From Streptomyces sp. NBC_01497 (GTDB lineage Bacteria > Actinomycetota > Actinomycetes > Streptomycetales > Streptomycetaceae): 64,000 nt of DNA. Below are positions 8,134 to 17,286 of the stretch, in pieces. Position numbers and translations under genes: made by a program. Below the pieces are notes generated by a model. The model saw nothing but the letters and a program-made list of their open reading frames with translations, did no database searches and was not told the origin of the DNA. Positions within the stretch are counted from its first letter, which is position 1. Every line of letters starts with the position of its first letter. Where the stretch lies: assembly GCF_036250695.1 (NCBI RefSeq), contig NZ_CP109427.1:930001-994000 (forward strand). The letters are read 5' to 3'.

Positions 8134-8512
8134 TCAGCCGCACTTGACCAGGTCGTTGACGGCCTGGGTGTCTTTGTAGAAGGCCTTCGCGCCGTGAATC
8201 TTGCCCTCACGCACCGTGCAGTGCTCCACAAACCTCCATCGGCGGTCGACGCCCGCTCTTCCGGGAGACGAATTCAAGGTTGAGCCGCATCTCCACTCCC
8301 TCGCCGGCTTCGACGACGGCGTAGGCCCGCACCATCATTTCCACCGAAGCGTTGATCGCGCCTTCCAGTCGTGCGAACCCGTCGGGTCCTCGCCACCGCC
8401 CTGAGCAGGGCAGGGTCTCGGCCTCCTACCAGACCGCCTCCGCGTCGACCATCTCCAGGGGCCCCATCAGGTCGGAGGCTTGCATGCGGGTCACGAACTT
8501 CTCCTGCGTCAC
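8134..8512 (-). pseudogene. SnoaL-like (NTF2-fold) protein, inactivated
   Basis: A GTG at 8512 overlaps the stop of the upstream SDR gene (GTGA), the mark of a translationally coupled pair. The frame reads 'TQEKFVTRMQASDLMGPLEM' and 'VDAEAVW', then hits a TAG. Past it the same frame gives 'DGFARLEGAINASVEMMVRA', and after a frameshift 'FVEHCTVREGKIHGAKAFYK' and 'DTQAVNDLVKCG', the normal end of a SnoaL-like protein. One in-frame stop and one frameshift therefore separate it from a full gene. Confidence 0.72.
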
Positions 8513-9465
8513 GACATCGTTGGTGCCGACTGAGGTGCGGCGGGGAAGTAATGGCCGTTGTCCAGATCGGCGAGCAGGCCGGGTCGAGTGGGTTCCCAGC
8601 CGAGGGCCCGGCGGGTGATGAGGTGGGACGCCGGGTAGTTCTGCGTGACGATGTTCGCGAGGAACCCGAAGTATCCCGGCACCATCAGCACGTCCACAGG
8701 AATGCTCACCGCGGGCAGGCCCAGGCGGCTGCCGACGGCCTCGGCCAACTCGCGAAACGGGATGCCCCCGTCCTCAACCGCATGCCAATATCTCCCGGCC
8801 GGACCCTTCTCCAGCGCCAATCGGAACAACGAGGCGACATCGCGGACGTGCACGGCGTTCCACAGGTTCGCGCCGTCTCCGGGGTAGCCGGCGAAGCCCT
8901 TCTCCCTCGCGAGCGCGATCAGCATGGGGAGGAAGCCGGCATCGGTCGTGCTGTGCATGATGTTGGCGATCCGCACGACCGAAGACCGCACTCCCCGTTC
9001 GGCGAGACCGATGACGGCGGCTTCCACGGCATTGCGAACCCGGAGGGTGCCCTTGTGCTCATCACCGACGGAAAGGGCCGGGTCCTCCTCGGTGGCCGGC
9101 CGGCCCAGTTGCCCGGGCGACCCTATGCTCCCCGCCGCGACGAGCGGCTTTCCGGTTCCCGCGAGTGCCTCGCCGTAGGCGCGTACGATCGGGAGCTCCG
9201 CGGCGGCCACGGCGTCCATCCCGCCGGACGGAAGCAGGTCTTGCCGATGCGCGACGTGGACGACGCCGTCGGAATCCGCAGCCGCCTCCTTGAGCCCGGC
9301 AAGATCAGCGAGGTCGCCGCGGCGCACCTTCGCGCCGAGCGCGGACAGCGCCGCCGCGGCCGTGTCCGACCGGGCCAGGCCGGTGACCTCGTGCCCGGCG
9401 GCGATGAGCTCGGGGATGATGTACGAACCGGAATGGCCGGTCCCGCCAGTGACGAAAACGCGCAT
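8509..9465 (-). CDS. NAD-dependent epimerase/dehydratase-like SDR
   Basis: 318-residue extended-type SDR. The N-terminus 'MRVFVTGGTGHSGSYIIPEL' carries the GxxGxxG NAD(P) loop; 'LARSDTAAAALSALGAKV' is typical of the NmrA/epimerase-like members. Later blocks are 'VRIANIMHSTTDAGFL', 'NAVHVRDVASLFRLALE' and 'GWEPTRPGLLADL'. ATG 9465 has AAGGA about 9 nt upstream; longer starts would run into the neighbouring gene. Its stop overlaps the start of the dead SnoaL gene. The cluster is divergent from a LysR regulator. Substrate unknown. Confidence 0.85.
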   Translation of the reverse strand: MRVFVTGGTGHSGSYIIPELIAAGHEVTGLARSDTAAAALSALGAKVRRGDLADLAGLKEAAADSDGVVHVAHRQDLLPSGGMDAVAAAELPIVRAYGEALAGTGKPLVAAGSIGSPGQLGRPATEEDPALSVGDEHKGTLRVRNAVEAAVIGLAERGVRSSVVRIANIMHSTTDAGFLPMLIALAREKGFAGYPGDGANLWNAVHVRDVASLFRLALEKGPAGRYWHAVEDGGIPFRELAEAVGSRLGLPAVSIPVDVLMVPGYFGFLANIVTQNYPASHLITRRALGWEPTRPGLLADLDNGHYFPAAPQSAPTMS

Positions 9466-9517
9466 GCTACTGGTCCTTGTGATTGATGTGGCGCGAGAAG
9501 TGGTGGTGCGGGCGAAC

Positions 9518-10138
9518 TCAGGCAGAAGTGTTGACGCCGAGGGTGAAGTTGAAGCTCCCCGCGCCATAGCGGCCCAGGCCGATCATCACCAGGCCCGTTC
9601 CCTCCAGCCAGCGCGCCATTCCCAGCGGGCCGGTGTCCATGGGCCGCAGCCCGAGGCTTTCGATGAATGCCGACACCGTCGCCTTGGCCTCGGAGTCGTC
9701 GCCGGCGATGAGCACGTCCAGCGGGTTGCCCTGTGCCAGCATGTGACCGAAGACGGTGTTGAACGCCTTCACGACGTGCGCGCCGGCGGGGGCAACCTTG
9801 GCGATCTCCTGCGCGCCGGAACTGCCTTCGGGGGTGACAAGGCCCTGGGAATCGGGGGAGACGGGGTTGGTCACGTCGATGATGACCTTGCCGTGCAGCG
9901 CGTCCCCGTACTCGCTCACCACCGCCGCCGTGCCGGCGTACGGCACGGCGAGGACAACGATGTCCCCGGCCGGGGCGGCGCCGGCCGTCCCGACAGTGGC
10001 GCCGCCGAGCGCAGCGGCCAATTCCTTGGCCTTGACCGGGTCGCGGCCGATGATCTCGACGGCGTTGCCGCCGGCGAGCGCCCGGTCGGCCAGGGCGCCG
10101 GCCATGTTCCCCAGGCCGATAATGCTGATGCTGCTCAT
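9518..10138 (-). CDS. NADPH-dependent F420 reductase-like protein
   Basis: 206-residue Rossmann protein: 'SISIIGLGNMAGALADRALA' with GxGxxG, 'VEIIGRDPVKAKELA', 'VVKAFNTVFGHML' and 'VLIAGDDSEAKA'. This is the same single-domain family as the protein at 7204-7875. The start ATG 10138 has GCAGG upstream. It is the first gene of the leftward run 10138 to 7204 and shares a 284-bp control region with the divergent LysR gene, so it is probably LysR-controlled. Confidence 0.82.
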   Translation of the reverse strand: MSSISIIGLGNMAGALADRALAGGNAVEIIGRDPVKAKELAAALGGATVGTAGAAPAGDIVVLAVPYAGTAAVVSEYGDALHGKVIIDVTNPVSPDSQGLVTPEGSSGAQEIAKVAPAGAHVVKAFNTVFGHMLAQGNPLDVLIAGDDSEAKATVSAFIESLGLRPMDTGPLGMARWLEGTGLVMIGLGRYGAGSFNFTLGVNTSA

Positions 10139-10276
10139 GGGTGTGCCTGCTTTCTGGAGCCGGATAGGACGCCTGCCTACCCCGTCTTTGTCAACGGTCA
10201 TGTCGTCGAAACCGTCGAATGTCGCGACGGACGGCGTCCCATTCCTGATGTGCCCGTTCCGGGCCTGATCTCTGCA

Positions 10277-10312
10277 CATCGAGTTCCGATGTCGAATTCG
10301 TGTACCGAATTC
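10277..10312. promoter_or_regulatory. Two adjacent palindromes in the LysR/reductase control region
   Basis: CATCG-AGTTC-CGATG (10277-10291) and GAATTCG-TGTAC-CGAATTC (10294-10312) lie side by side midway between divergent starts at 10138 and 10423. The second has perfect 7-bp arms. Either could be the LysR-type T-N11-A site or an inducer-dependent operator. Function inferred from position. Confidence 0.5.
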
Positions 10313-10422
10313 ACTTCGGCCTCGTCAGGTACCTGTTCAGGCTGTCATTGGCCTGAGTGGCTGTCCAAGACCTCTTTCAGTCGCTGCGATACCCTGGAGG
10401 CATTGCCGGACCGGGAGGCACC

Positions 10423-11334
10423 ATGGATCTGGACCTGCGCAAGTTGCGCTACTTCGTCGCCGTCGCCGACAAGCTCCACTTCGGCCGCGCCGCCGATGAG
10501 CTGCACATCGCACAACCAGTACTCAGCCGGCAGATCCGCGCACTGGAGAAGGATCTCGGCACCCCGCTGCTGACAAGGGACAGCCACGGCGTGCTGCTGA
10601 CCGACGCCGGCAGGCAACTGCTGACCGACGCGGGCCCACTGCTGGCCTCCGCGCAGGCCGCACGCCGCCGGGTGACCGTGGCCGCGCGGGGCAGCCGGCG
10701 GATAACGGTCGGCTTCCGGGCGGGCATCGCGGTCGCCCCGGCGATACAACGGTTCGCCACCGAGCACCCGGACGTTCCGGTGGACGTGCAACGGATCGAA
10801 GGGGACGACCAGGCCCCGATGCTGCTCGACGGTCGCATCGACATCGGCTATGTGCGGCTGCCCATCGACGAGGCCGGCCTGCGCGTCGCCCCGCTCTACA
10901 CCGAGCCACGGGTGGCGGTGCTGCCCGTCGGCCACCGATGGGCCGGCAAGAAGGAAGTCACCGAGGCCGACCTGGTCGGTGAACCGCTGATCTGGCATGC
11001 CGACACGAGTACGCAGCCCACCAGGCACCCGCACCCCAACGCCGGGTACCTGGCGCGCGGGGTGGACGAAACGCTCGAACATGTCGCAGCCGGCCGGGGC
11101 ATCTCATTCCTGCCCCGTTCAGCGACCGTGTTCTACTCACATCCGGACGTCATCTATGTGCCCGTCCCGGATCTGGCGCCCGACCAGGTGTGTCTCGCGG
11201 TGCCGGTATCGCGCGTCTCGCCGGTGGTCGACGACTTCTTCACCGCAGCTCAGGCTGCGGCCGAGATCACGGCAGAATGTGGGAACTACGAAATGTGGCA
11301 GCGTGGAGGCGATGCCGCTGCAATGCACGGTTGA
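10423..11334 (+). CDS. LysR-family transcriptional regulator
   Basis: 303-residue LysR protein. The N-terminal HTH 'LRKLRYFVAVADKLHFGRAA' continues 'DELHIAQPVLSRQIRALEKD', followed by a periplasmic-binding-type sensor domain ('RITVGFRAGIAVAPAIQRFA', 'DIGYVRLPID'). The start ATG at 10423 follows GGGAGG; an in-frame ATG at 10357 is less likely. It is divergent from the reductase/SDR operon and probably activates it. Confidence 0.9.
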   Translation: MDLDLRKLRYFVAVADKLHFGRAADELHIAQPVLSRQIRALEKDLGTPLLTRDSHGVLLTDAGRQLLTDAGPLLASAQAARRRVTVAARGSRRITVGFRAGIAVAPAIQRFATEHPDVPVDVQRIEGDDQAPMLLDGRIDIGYVRLPIDEAGLRVAPLYTEPRVAVLPVGHRWAGKKEVTEADLVGEPLIWHADTSTQPTRHPHPNAGYLARGVDETLEHVAAGRGISFLPRSATVFYSHPDVIYVPVPDLAPDQVCLAVPVSRVSPVVDDFFTAAQAAAEITAECGNYEMWQRGGDAAAMHG

Positions 11335-11473
11335 GCAGTGGGACTGACAACGACAGCGCCGACAGAGGGCGCGCGCCACAGCAAAGGCGAAGGCATTGAG
11401 CTGGGGAGCGGGGGCGATGTCGGCGCACAGCGAGTTTTTCCCGGGAACGTCCCGTGACGGTTCGTCATCATGG

Positions 11474-11625
11474 TCAGGCGGTGCGGCCGTGTTCGAGCCG
11501 GAGCAGGACGAGTGCGGCGCGGGCCATCCGGGCGACCCACCGCCGGGTCGAGGCTGACGCGGCGCAGGGCCGTGAAGGTGACCTTCAGCAGGGCGTTCGC
11601 GCGCTCGCACGCCGTCGGCGGAGTG
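11474..11625 (-). pseudogene. IS5-type transposase C-terminal scrap
   Basis: On the minus strand 'RANALLKVTFTALRRVSLDP' is followed, after a one-base frame change, by 'RWVARMARAALVLLRLEHGR' and a stop. This is the characteristic tail of an IS5-superfamily DDE transposase (NALLK-x-TF, LEHGRT). No catalytic part is present and no clear terminal repeat. The rest of 11335-11673 holds nothing else I can name. Confidence 0.6.
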
Positions 11626-11673
11626 CCTGCACATCGCGCTCAGTCGACCTCGTGGACGCGCGCCGTCTCCTGT

Positions 11674-11712
11674 CTCAAGAGCCCTCGGTTCCTGCCCTCG
11701 TGGGCTCTTGAG
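11674..11712 (-). terminator. Inverted repeat at the 3' end of glgX
   Basis: CTCAAGAGCCC (11674-11684) and GGGCTCTTGAG (11702-11712) are perfect 11-bp arms with a 17-nt loop. The hairpin spans the last dozen codons and stop of glgX. It has no T-run, as usual for high-GC actinobacteria, and may act as a terminator or mRNA end stabiliser. Confidence 0.55.
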
Positions 11713-13801
11713 TACGGATCAGCACGAGCAGGCTGCGGCTTTCGACCTCCACCTCGGATCCGGCCAGGAGATCTACCTCCTCGGACTCGGCAGCGGCAGT
11801 GTCCACCACCGCCCGCCAGCCGGCTCCGTAGCCGGCCTCGGGCATGCGGAAGCGAACCGGTTCGTGATGGCTGTTGAGAAGGACGAGGAACGAGTCGTCT
11901 GTCACGTGCTCGCCCTGCGGGCCCGGCTCGCTGATGGCGGCTCCGTTGAGGAAGACGCCGAGGGCATGCGCATCGTCCCGCGCCCAGTCCTCATCACACA
12001 TCGCTCGGCCGTCCGGGCACAGCCATGCGATGTCGGGCAGATCGTCGTGGCTGCGGCCGGAGAAGAAACGCCGGCGCCGCAGCACGGGGTGGGCGTGACG
12101 CAACTCGATCAGGCGCCTGGTGAAGTCGAAGAGTTCAGCGTTCTCTTCTCGTAGGTCCCAGTTGATCCACGCCAGTTCGTTGTCCTGGCAGTAGACGTTG
12201 TTGTTGCCCTTTTGCGTGCGACCCAGCTCGTCGCCGTGGGCGATCATCGGGACTCCTTGCGACAGCAACAGGGTGGCAAGGAGATTGCGCTGCTGGCGCG
12301 CTCTGAGGTCGAGGATCCGCGGATCATCCGTGTCGCCCTCCGCGCCGCAGTTCCAGGAGCGGTTCGTACTCTCGCCGTCGCGCCCGTCCTCGGCGTTGGC
12401 CTCGTTGTGTTTCTCGTTGTACGAGACCAGGTCGCGCAGAGTGAAACCGTCATGTGCGGTGACGAAGTTGATGCTGGCCAGGGGGCGTCTTCCCTCGTGC
12501 TGGTAGAGGTCCGAGGACCCGGCGAACCGCGAGGCGAGCTCCGGCATCGAGGATTCCGCACCTCGCCAGAAGTCCCGTACCGCATCGCGGTACTTCCCGT
12601 TCCACTCGGTCCACAGCGGAGGGAAGTTGCCGACCTGGTAACCGCCGTCGCCGAGGTCCCACGGCTCGGCGATCAGCTTGACCTGGCTGACCACCGGGTC
12701 CTGCTGGACCAGGTCGAAGAACGCGGAGAGCCGGTCCACCTCGTGGAACTGCCGGGCCAGGCTCGCCGCGAGGTCGAAGCGGAAGCCGTCGACATGCATC
12801 TCGGTGACCCAGTAGCGCAGCGAATCCATGATCAGCTGGAGGACGGCCGGATGCTTGACGGACAAGCTGTTACCGGTCCCGGTCGTGTCGTAGTAGTGGG
12901 CGGGATCTCCGTCGACCAGTCGATAGTAGGCGTTGTTGTCGATTCCCTTGAAGGAGAGAGTCGGGCCTTGCTCATTGCCCTCCGCCGTATGGTTGTAGAC
13001 GACGTCCAGGATCACCTCGATACCGGCCTGGTGCAGGGCCTTCACCATCGACTTGAACTCCTGCACCTGGCTGCCTGGGTGAGAGCCGGTGGCGTAGGCG
13101 CTGTGCGGGGCGAAGAAGCCGATGGTGTTGTACCCCCAGTAGTTCGACAGGCCGTGCTCGCGCAGCACTCCGTCCTGTGCGTACTGGTGCACGGGCATGA
13201 GCTCCAGCGCCGTCACGCCCAGATCGGAGAGGTGCTGGATCACGGCGGGGTGTGCGATTCCCGCGTAGGTGCCGCGAAGCTCCCTCGGCACGTCAGGATG
13301 CGTGGCGGTCAGGCCGCGGACATGGGCCTCGTAGATCACCGTCTCGTGGTATGGGCGGCGCGGCGGGCGATCGTCGCCCCAGTCGAAGAACGGATCCACG
13401 ACCACCCCGACCATCGTATGGTCCCGGCTGTCGTCGGCGTTGAAGTCTTGCGGCCGCCCGAAACGGTGGCTGAACAGTGATTCGTCTCCGTCGATCTGTC
13501 CGTCGACGGCCTTGGCGTAGGGGTCCAGGAGTAGTTTCGCGGGATTGCAGCGCAGCCCCCGGTCGGGAGCGTAAGGGCCATGCACGCGGTAGCCGTAGCG
13601 TTGCCCCGGCCGCACGCCGGGTACGTAGGCATGCCATATGAAACGGTCCACCTCATTGAGCACGACGGTTTCTTCGGTGCGGCCCTCGTCCAGGATGACG
13701 AGTTCCACCTTCTCGGCCGCCTCGGAGTAGATGGCGAAGTTGGTCCCGGAGCCGTCGTACGTGGCTCCGAGCGGGTAGGGCTGTCCCGGCCAGGTCTGCA
13801 T
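11675..13801 (-). CDS. glgX: Glycogen debranching enzyme GlgX
   Basis: 708-residue GH13 protein of normal GlgX length. It hydrolyses alpha-1,6 branches in phosphorylase-trimmed glycogen. The N-terminal CBM48 begins 'WPGQPYPLGATYDGSGTNFA'. GH13 regions are all present: 'DVVYNHT' (region I), 'DGFRFDLA' with the nucleophile Asp near residue 341, 'EPWDLG' with the acid Glu near 378, and 'TAHDGF' with the third Asp near 450. The ATG at 13801 is the natural start. It stands alone; no other glycogen gene is nearby. Identification is secure as GlgX/isoamylase type (TreX is the close alternative). Confidence 0.93.
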   Translation of the reverse strand: MQTWPGQPYPLGATYDGSGTNFAIYSEAAEKVELVILDEGRTEETVVLNEVDRFIWHAYVPGVRPGQRYGYRVHGPYAPDRGLRCNPAKLLLDPYAKAVDGQIDGDESLFSHRFGRPQDFNADDSRDHTMVGVVVDPFFDWGDDRPPRRPYHETVIYEAHVRGLTATHPDVPRELRGTYAGIAHPAVIQHLSDLGVTALELMPVHQYAQDGVLREHGLSNYWGYNTIGFFAPHSAYATGSHPGSQVQEFKSMVKALHQAGIEVILDVVYNHTAEGNEQGPTLSFKGIDNNAYYRLVDGDPAHYYDTTGTGNSLSVKHPAVLQLIMDSLRYWVTEMHVDGFRFDLAASLARQFHEVDRLSAFFDLVQQDPVVSQVKLIAEPWDLGDGGYQVGNFPPLWTEWNGKYRDAVRDFWRGAESSMPELASRFAGSSDLYQHEGRRPLASINFVTAHDGFTLRDLVSYNEKHNEANAEDGRDGESTNRSWNCGAEGDTDDPRILDLRARQQRNLLATLLLSQGVPMIAHGDELGRTQKGNNNVYCQDNELAWINWDLREENAELFDFTRRLIELRHAHPVLRRRRFFSGRSHDDLPDIAWLCPDGRAMCDEDWARDDAHALGVFLNGAAISEPGPQGEHVTDDSFLVLLNSHHEPVRFRMPEAGYGAGWRAVVDTAAAESEEVDLLAGSEVEVESRSLLVLIRTQEPTRAGTEGS

Positions 13802-14535
13802 CTCTCCAGAGTGACCGCCACTGAGAGATCCACTCCCCCAATCCGCGCCCCTTTGCCTGCGAGCCCGCTGCCGACGACCTGGCGCGTCCCGGTAGCGTGA
13901 TCAGCCGCGATGTGGAGACGGTCGTCGTATGCCTGACCGCCGGTCGTCGCCCGGGCCAGGACCCTCCGGCCGGCCGCGTTCAGCGCCGTACCGTGGGAAG
14001 GCGTGTGGTGCGCGACCCCTCACGAGTCCGAGTCCCGTTTTCTCCGGCCGTGCCCCGCGTCAGGATGGAGCCGATCACCGGACAAGCGGCCGAAGCGGCA
14101 GCGGAGCCGCCTCGCCTCGGCGGAGCAGCCAGATGTCGTCGAACGGGTCGTGCAGAGTTCTGAGCTGCGCTTTCCCACCCATGAGCGGAGTGGTTGGCCA
14201 GGGCGCCGGCTCGGTCTGAGCCGACGGTGTGCCCTTCGGTCACCGCGGCGCCCGCCCTCATCTCCCAGCCATACCAACGGGCGCCGTACGCATGGTCCGA
14301 GGAAGACCGACTCGCCGGATCGTCCCTCACTCGTCGCGACGTGACAGTTCGAACCGAGAGGCGGCCAAGGGCGGGCAGGGTGCGAAGCGGGTCACGGCTC
14401 ACGGCCGGACCCGCTTCTCCTGCTTGTACGGTGCTTCTTCCGCCTGCGCCGGGCCGCCGCTCCGCACGTCTGACTGCCCCGAGTGAGGGGGCGGATGTGC
14501 CGTTCGGCGACAGCCCGGCAGGACGCGGGCGGGTA
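13802..14535. other. Intergenic, no convincing gene
   Basis: 734 bp between glgX and the MFS gene. A short minus-strand frame near 14070-14180 reads 'MGGKAQLRTLHDPFDDIWLL' and stops soon after; I cannot assign it. Longer open frames here have no family signature and look like chance frames of GC-rich DNA. Confidence 0.45.
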
Positions 14536-16284
14536 TCAGACCCTTTCGTCCGCGGAACCCGTCAGGGGGTCGTCATCGACCAGGGCGGGTGTACGGGACC
14601 CGTCGGCGGCCTCCGGTGCCGGACCGGCCGTGGCCTGGCCCTCGCCCGGGACGGCGACTTCCGCCTCGCGGCGGGCCTGGTTGCCCGAGATGAGGCGCAG
14701 CGGAACCTCCTTGAGGCGCGTCGAGAGCACGACGGCAGCCAGCAGCAGGACCGCGACGATCGCGAACACCACGTCGCCCGCGCCGGAGAAACCTGCGAAG
14801 AACGGATGGCTGAGCGGCTTGGCCAGACCGTTCAGGAACGACGTGTCATTCAGCCCGGCGCCCAGGTTCTGGTGCAGGGAGGTGAGCTGATCGGGGTGGG
14901 CCTTGGCCGCCGCGGCGAAGGCGGGATCACTCCCGGCCTTCGTGTACGCGCTAGTGATCTTGGTCCCGGCCAGTGAGAACAGGACGGACAGGAAGATCGC
15001 GGTACCCAGGGTGCCGCCGATGGAGCGGAAGAACGCCGATGCGGCGGAGGCGACGCCCATGTCTTCGGCGGGCACGGCGTTCTGCATCGCCAGCACGAGG
15101 CTCTGCATGTTGAGCCCGAGGCCGATACCGAAGACCGCCATGTAGATGTCGGTCTGCCACAGGGGCGTGTCCGCACCGATCATGATCAGCAGGCCCATGC
15201 CGACGACCATGAGGACCGACCCGATCACCGGGAAGATCTTGTAGCGGCCTGTGCGGGCGATCAGCTGACCAGCGCCGAGGGAGGCGAGCATCAGCCCCGC
15301 GACGAGCGGGAGCAGCAGCAGACCGGACTTCGTCGGTGAGGCACCCTTGACGATCTGCAGGTACAGCGGGATCACCGACAGGCCGCCGAACATCGCCATA
15401 CCGATGATCGTGACCTGCGCGGAGGCGACCGAGAAGGTACTGCTGCGGAACAGCCGCAGCGGGAGAAGCGCGTCGTTCCCCATGCGGTGCTGGACCCGGA
15501 CGAACAGGGCGAGGCCGGCCGCACCGATCAGGTAGCAGGCGAACGAACCGGCCGAGGCCCATCCCCAGCCCTGCCCCTGCTCGGCGACGACGAGGAGAGG
15601 CACCAGTCCGACGACCAGCAGGATCGATCCCCACCAGTCGATACGCCGCTCGCGGCGGACGTGGTCGAGGTGGAGCACCTTGGCGATGACGATCAGCGCG
15701 AAGATCGCGATGGGGACGTTGATGTAGAAGATCCAGCGCCAGCCCGCGGCGCCCAGGAAGCTGTCCGTGCCGGAGAACAGACCGCCCAGCACCGGTCCGA
15801 GGACGGACGCGCTGGCGAAGACGGCCATCATGTAGCCCTGGTAACGGGCGCGCTCACGGGGCGGGATGATGTCGCCGATGACCGCAAGGGCGAGCGGCAT
15901 GATGCCGCCGGCGCCTATGCCCTGGAACGCGCGGAACCCGGCCAGTTCGTACATCGACTGGGACAGACCGCACAGCGCCGAACCGACCACGAAGATGAGG
16001 ATCGCGAGCATGAACAGCCGCTTGCGGCCGTAGATGTCCGACAGCTTGCCGAACAGCGGCGCGGCGATGGTCGAGGTGATCAGGAACGCGGTAGTGACCC
16101 ACGCCTGCGCCGACAGGTTGTCGAGGTCGTTGCCTATCGTCTTGATCGCGGTCGAAACGATCGTCTGGTCCAGCGCCGCGAGGAACATGCCGAGGACGAG
16201 CCCGGACAGGATCGTGAGGACCTGCCGGTGGGTGAGCACCCCGTCCGGGGGCGTGCCCGTCGGACGGGTTGCGGTGGCGCTCAT
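14536..16284 (-). CDS. MFS multidrug transporter, DHA2 family (14 TM)
   Basis: 582-residue drug:H+ antiporter. 'LSGLVLGMFLAALDQTIVST' in TM1 is the DHA2 motif D1 (LDxTIV), 'GKLSDIYGRKRLFM' is motif A, and 'GVLTHRQVLTILSG' precedes it. About fourteen hydrophobic segments and a long hydrophilic tail fit the EmrB/QacA class. Its ATG at 16284 overlaps the stop of the upstream MarR gene (ATGA), so the two are translationally coupled. It is probably a MarR-repressed efflux pump; the substrate is unknown. Confidence 0.9.
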   Translation of the reverse strand: MSATATRPTGTPPDGVLTHRQVLTILSGLVLGMFLAALDQTIVSTAIKTIGNDLDNLSAQAWVTTAFLITSTIAAPLFGKLSDIYGRKRLFMLAILIFVVGSALCGLSQSMYELAGFRAFQGIGAGGIMPLALAVIGDIIPPRERARYQGYMMAVFASASVLGPVLGGLFSGTDSFLGAAGWRWIFYINVPIAIFALIVIAKVLHLDHVRRERRIDWWGSILLVVGLVPLLVVAEQGQGWGWASAGSFACYLIGAAGLALFVRVQHRMGNDALLPLRLFRSSTFSVASAQVTIIGMAMFGGLSVIPLYLQIVKGASPTKSGLLLLPLVAGLMLASLGAGQLIARTGRYKIFPVIGSVLMVVGMGLLIMIGADTPLWQTDIYMAVFGIGLGLNMQSLVLAMQNAVPAEDMGVASAASAFFRSIGGTLGTAIFLSVLFSLAGTKITSAYTKAGSDPAFAAAAKAHPDQLTSLHQNLGAGLNDTSFLNGLAKPLSHPFFAGFSGAGDVVFAIVAVLLLAAVVLSTRLKEVPLRLISGNQARREAEVAVPGEGQATAGPAPEAADGSRTPALVDDDPLTGSADERV

Positions 16285-16856
16285 GTCGTACTGCCTTCTT
16301 CCGAGTTGCCGAAGCGGGCGGAATGCCGCGTCCCGCTGGTCGTCCAATGGATGTGCGTGGTGTCGTAGGCCGCGGTGAACCGCACCAGCAGGCGGGAGAA
16401 CTGGTCCTGTTCCTCAACCGTCCAGCCGTCGAGCACCTGCTCGAAGAACGCGAGGCGGGCACGCTCGTGTGCGGCGATCATCGCCCGGCCGGCCTCCGTG
16501 ACCACGAGGAGGCTCGCACGGCCGTCCACCGGGTCGGCCCGGCGCTCCATCAGCCCGCGCGTCACCAGCGCGGCCACCTGGCGGCTGACCGTCGACAGAT
16601 CCGACTGCACGCCGGCAGCCAGCGCGCTCGCCCGCAGCGGGCCGTCGATCGCCGCGGTGCGCAGCACCATCTGCGTCGCCGAGTCGACGTCGTCGCTGGC
16701 CGCGGCCATCAAACGGGCCTTGGACCGGCGCACCGTGCGCAGCAGATCGATCACCGCGTCCGCGACGGAAGGGGCCTCGGCCCGGCCTCCGTCCGCCTCG
16801 GTTCTGAGGGCTGCCGTCCCCTGCCCCGCGACGGGCACCGCACCTGCTTGATCCAC
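16281..16856 (-). CDS. MarR-family regulator of the adjacent pump
   Basis: 191-residue MarR protein. The winged helix is 'GPLRASALAAGVQSDLSTVS' and 'RQVAALVTRGLMERRADPVD', with wing 'GRASLLVVTEAGR'. It is the first gene of a two-gene operon with the DHA2 pump (4-bp overlap). A palindrome at 16903-16919, 47 bp before the start, is the likely autoregulatory operator. Confidence 0.9.
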   Translation of the reverse strand: MDQAGAVPVAGQGTAALRTEADGGRAEAPSVADAVIDLLRTVRRSKARLMAAASDDVDSATQMVLRTAAIDGPLRASALAAGVQSDLSTVSRQVAALVTRGLMERRADPVDGRASLLVVTEAGRAMIAAHERARLAFFEQVLDGWTVEEQDQFSRLLVRFTAAYDTTHIHWTTSGTRHSARFGNSEEGSTT

Positions 16857-16902
16857 CGCCGGTCACCTTCTTTCACATCCGCACTACTTGCATAAGACAA
16901 TA

Positions 16903-16919
16903 ACTTGGGGTGCACAAGT
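16903..16919. promoter_or_regulatory. MarR operator candidate
   Basis: ACTTG-GGGTGCA-CAAGT, a 17-bp palindrome, sits upstream of the MarR start. A further acttg half-site is at 16886-16890. The DNA here is AT-richer than the surroundings, as expected for the promoter. Confidence 0.55.
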
Positions 16920-17089
16920 AATCGAATTTTCGGCCGCCAAAGCGAGGAAGACCACAGTGGCCCCTGGTCCCGGGCCACCGGCGAACGCCCGACGAACCAG
17001 GTGGCGGCCGGCCGGGTAGGCAGATCGAGCCGTAACAGCGCCCCGCCGCGTCACGGCCGCCCCGCGCCCGCGCTCGTCTTCCGGTCGGT

Positions 17090-17260
17090 CCCGGCCCGCA
17101 CTTCTGCCTCGGCGGCCCACTGGCCAAGCTGCAGGCGGAGGTGGCCGTCGGCACCCTGGTGCGCACGCTCCCCGAGCTGCGGCTGGCCGACGCGTCAACC
17201 CTGGACTGGCGGGATAACCCGCTGCAGCGGCGGCTGACCGCTCTCCCGCTCGCTCACTGA
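17090..17260 (+). pseudogene. Cytochrome P450 C-terminal scrap
   Basis: The frame ending in TGA at 17258-17260 reads 'PHFCLGGPLAKLQAEVAVGT' then 'LVRTLPELRLAD' and 'LDWRDNPLQRRLTALPLAH'. This is the last ~55 residues of a bacterial CYP, with the haem-ligand Cys in FCLG and helix L. Nothing upstream (16925-17089) continues it: no ExxR, no I-helix. A P450 gene has been cut down to its tail here. Confidence 0.75.
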
Positions 17261-17286
17261 CACTGAACGACGAAGGAGTACCCACC

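Noticed and set aside
11137..11634. Minus-strand 165-codon frame
   Set aside because: Mostly antisense to the LysR gene; only its first part overlaps a transposase scrap, in a different frame.
12212..13480. 422-codon plus-strand frame inside glgX
   Set aside because: Antisense of a strongly conserved enzyme with all catalytic motifs.
13980..14402. 140-codon minus-strand frame upstream of the MFS gene
   Set aside because: No ribosome site, no family likeness and Arg/Ser-rich composition typical of chance frames.
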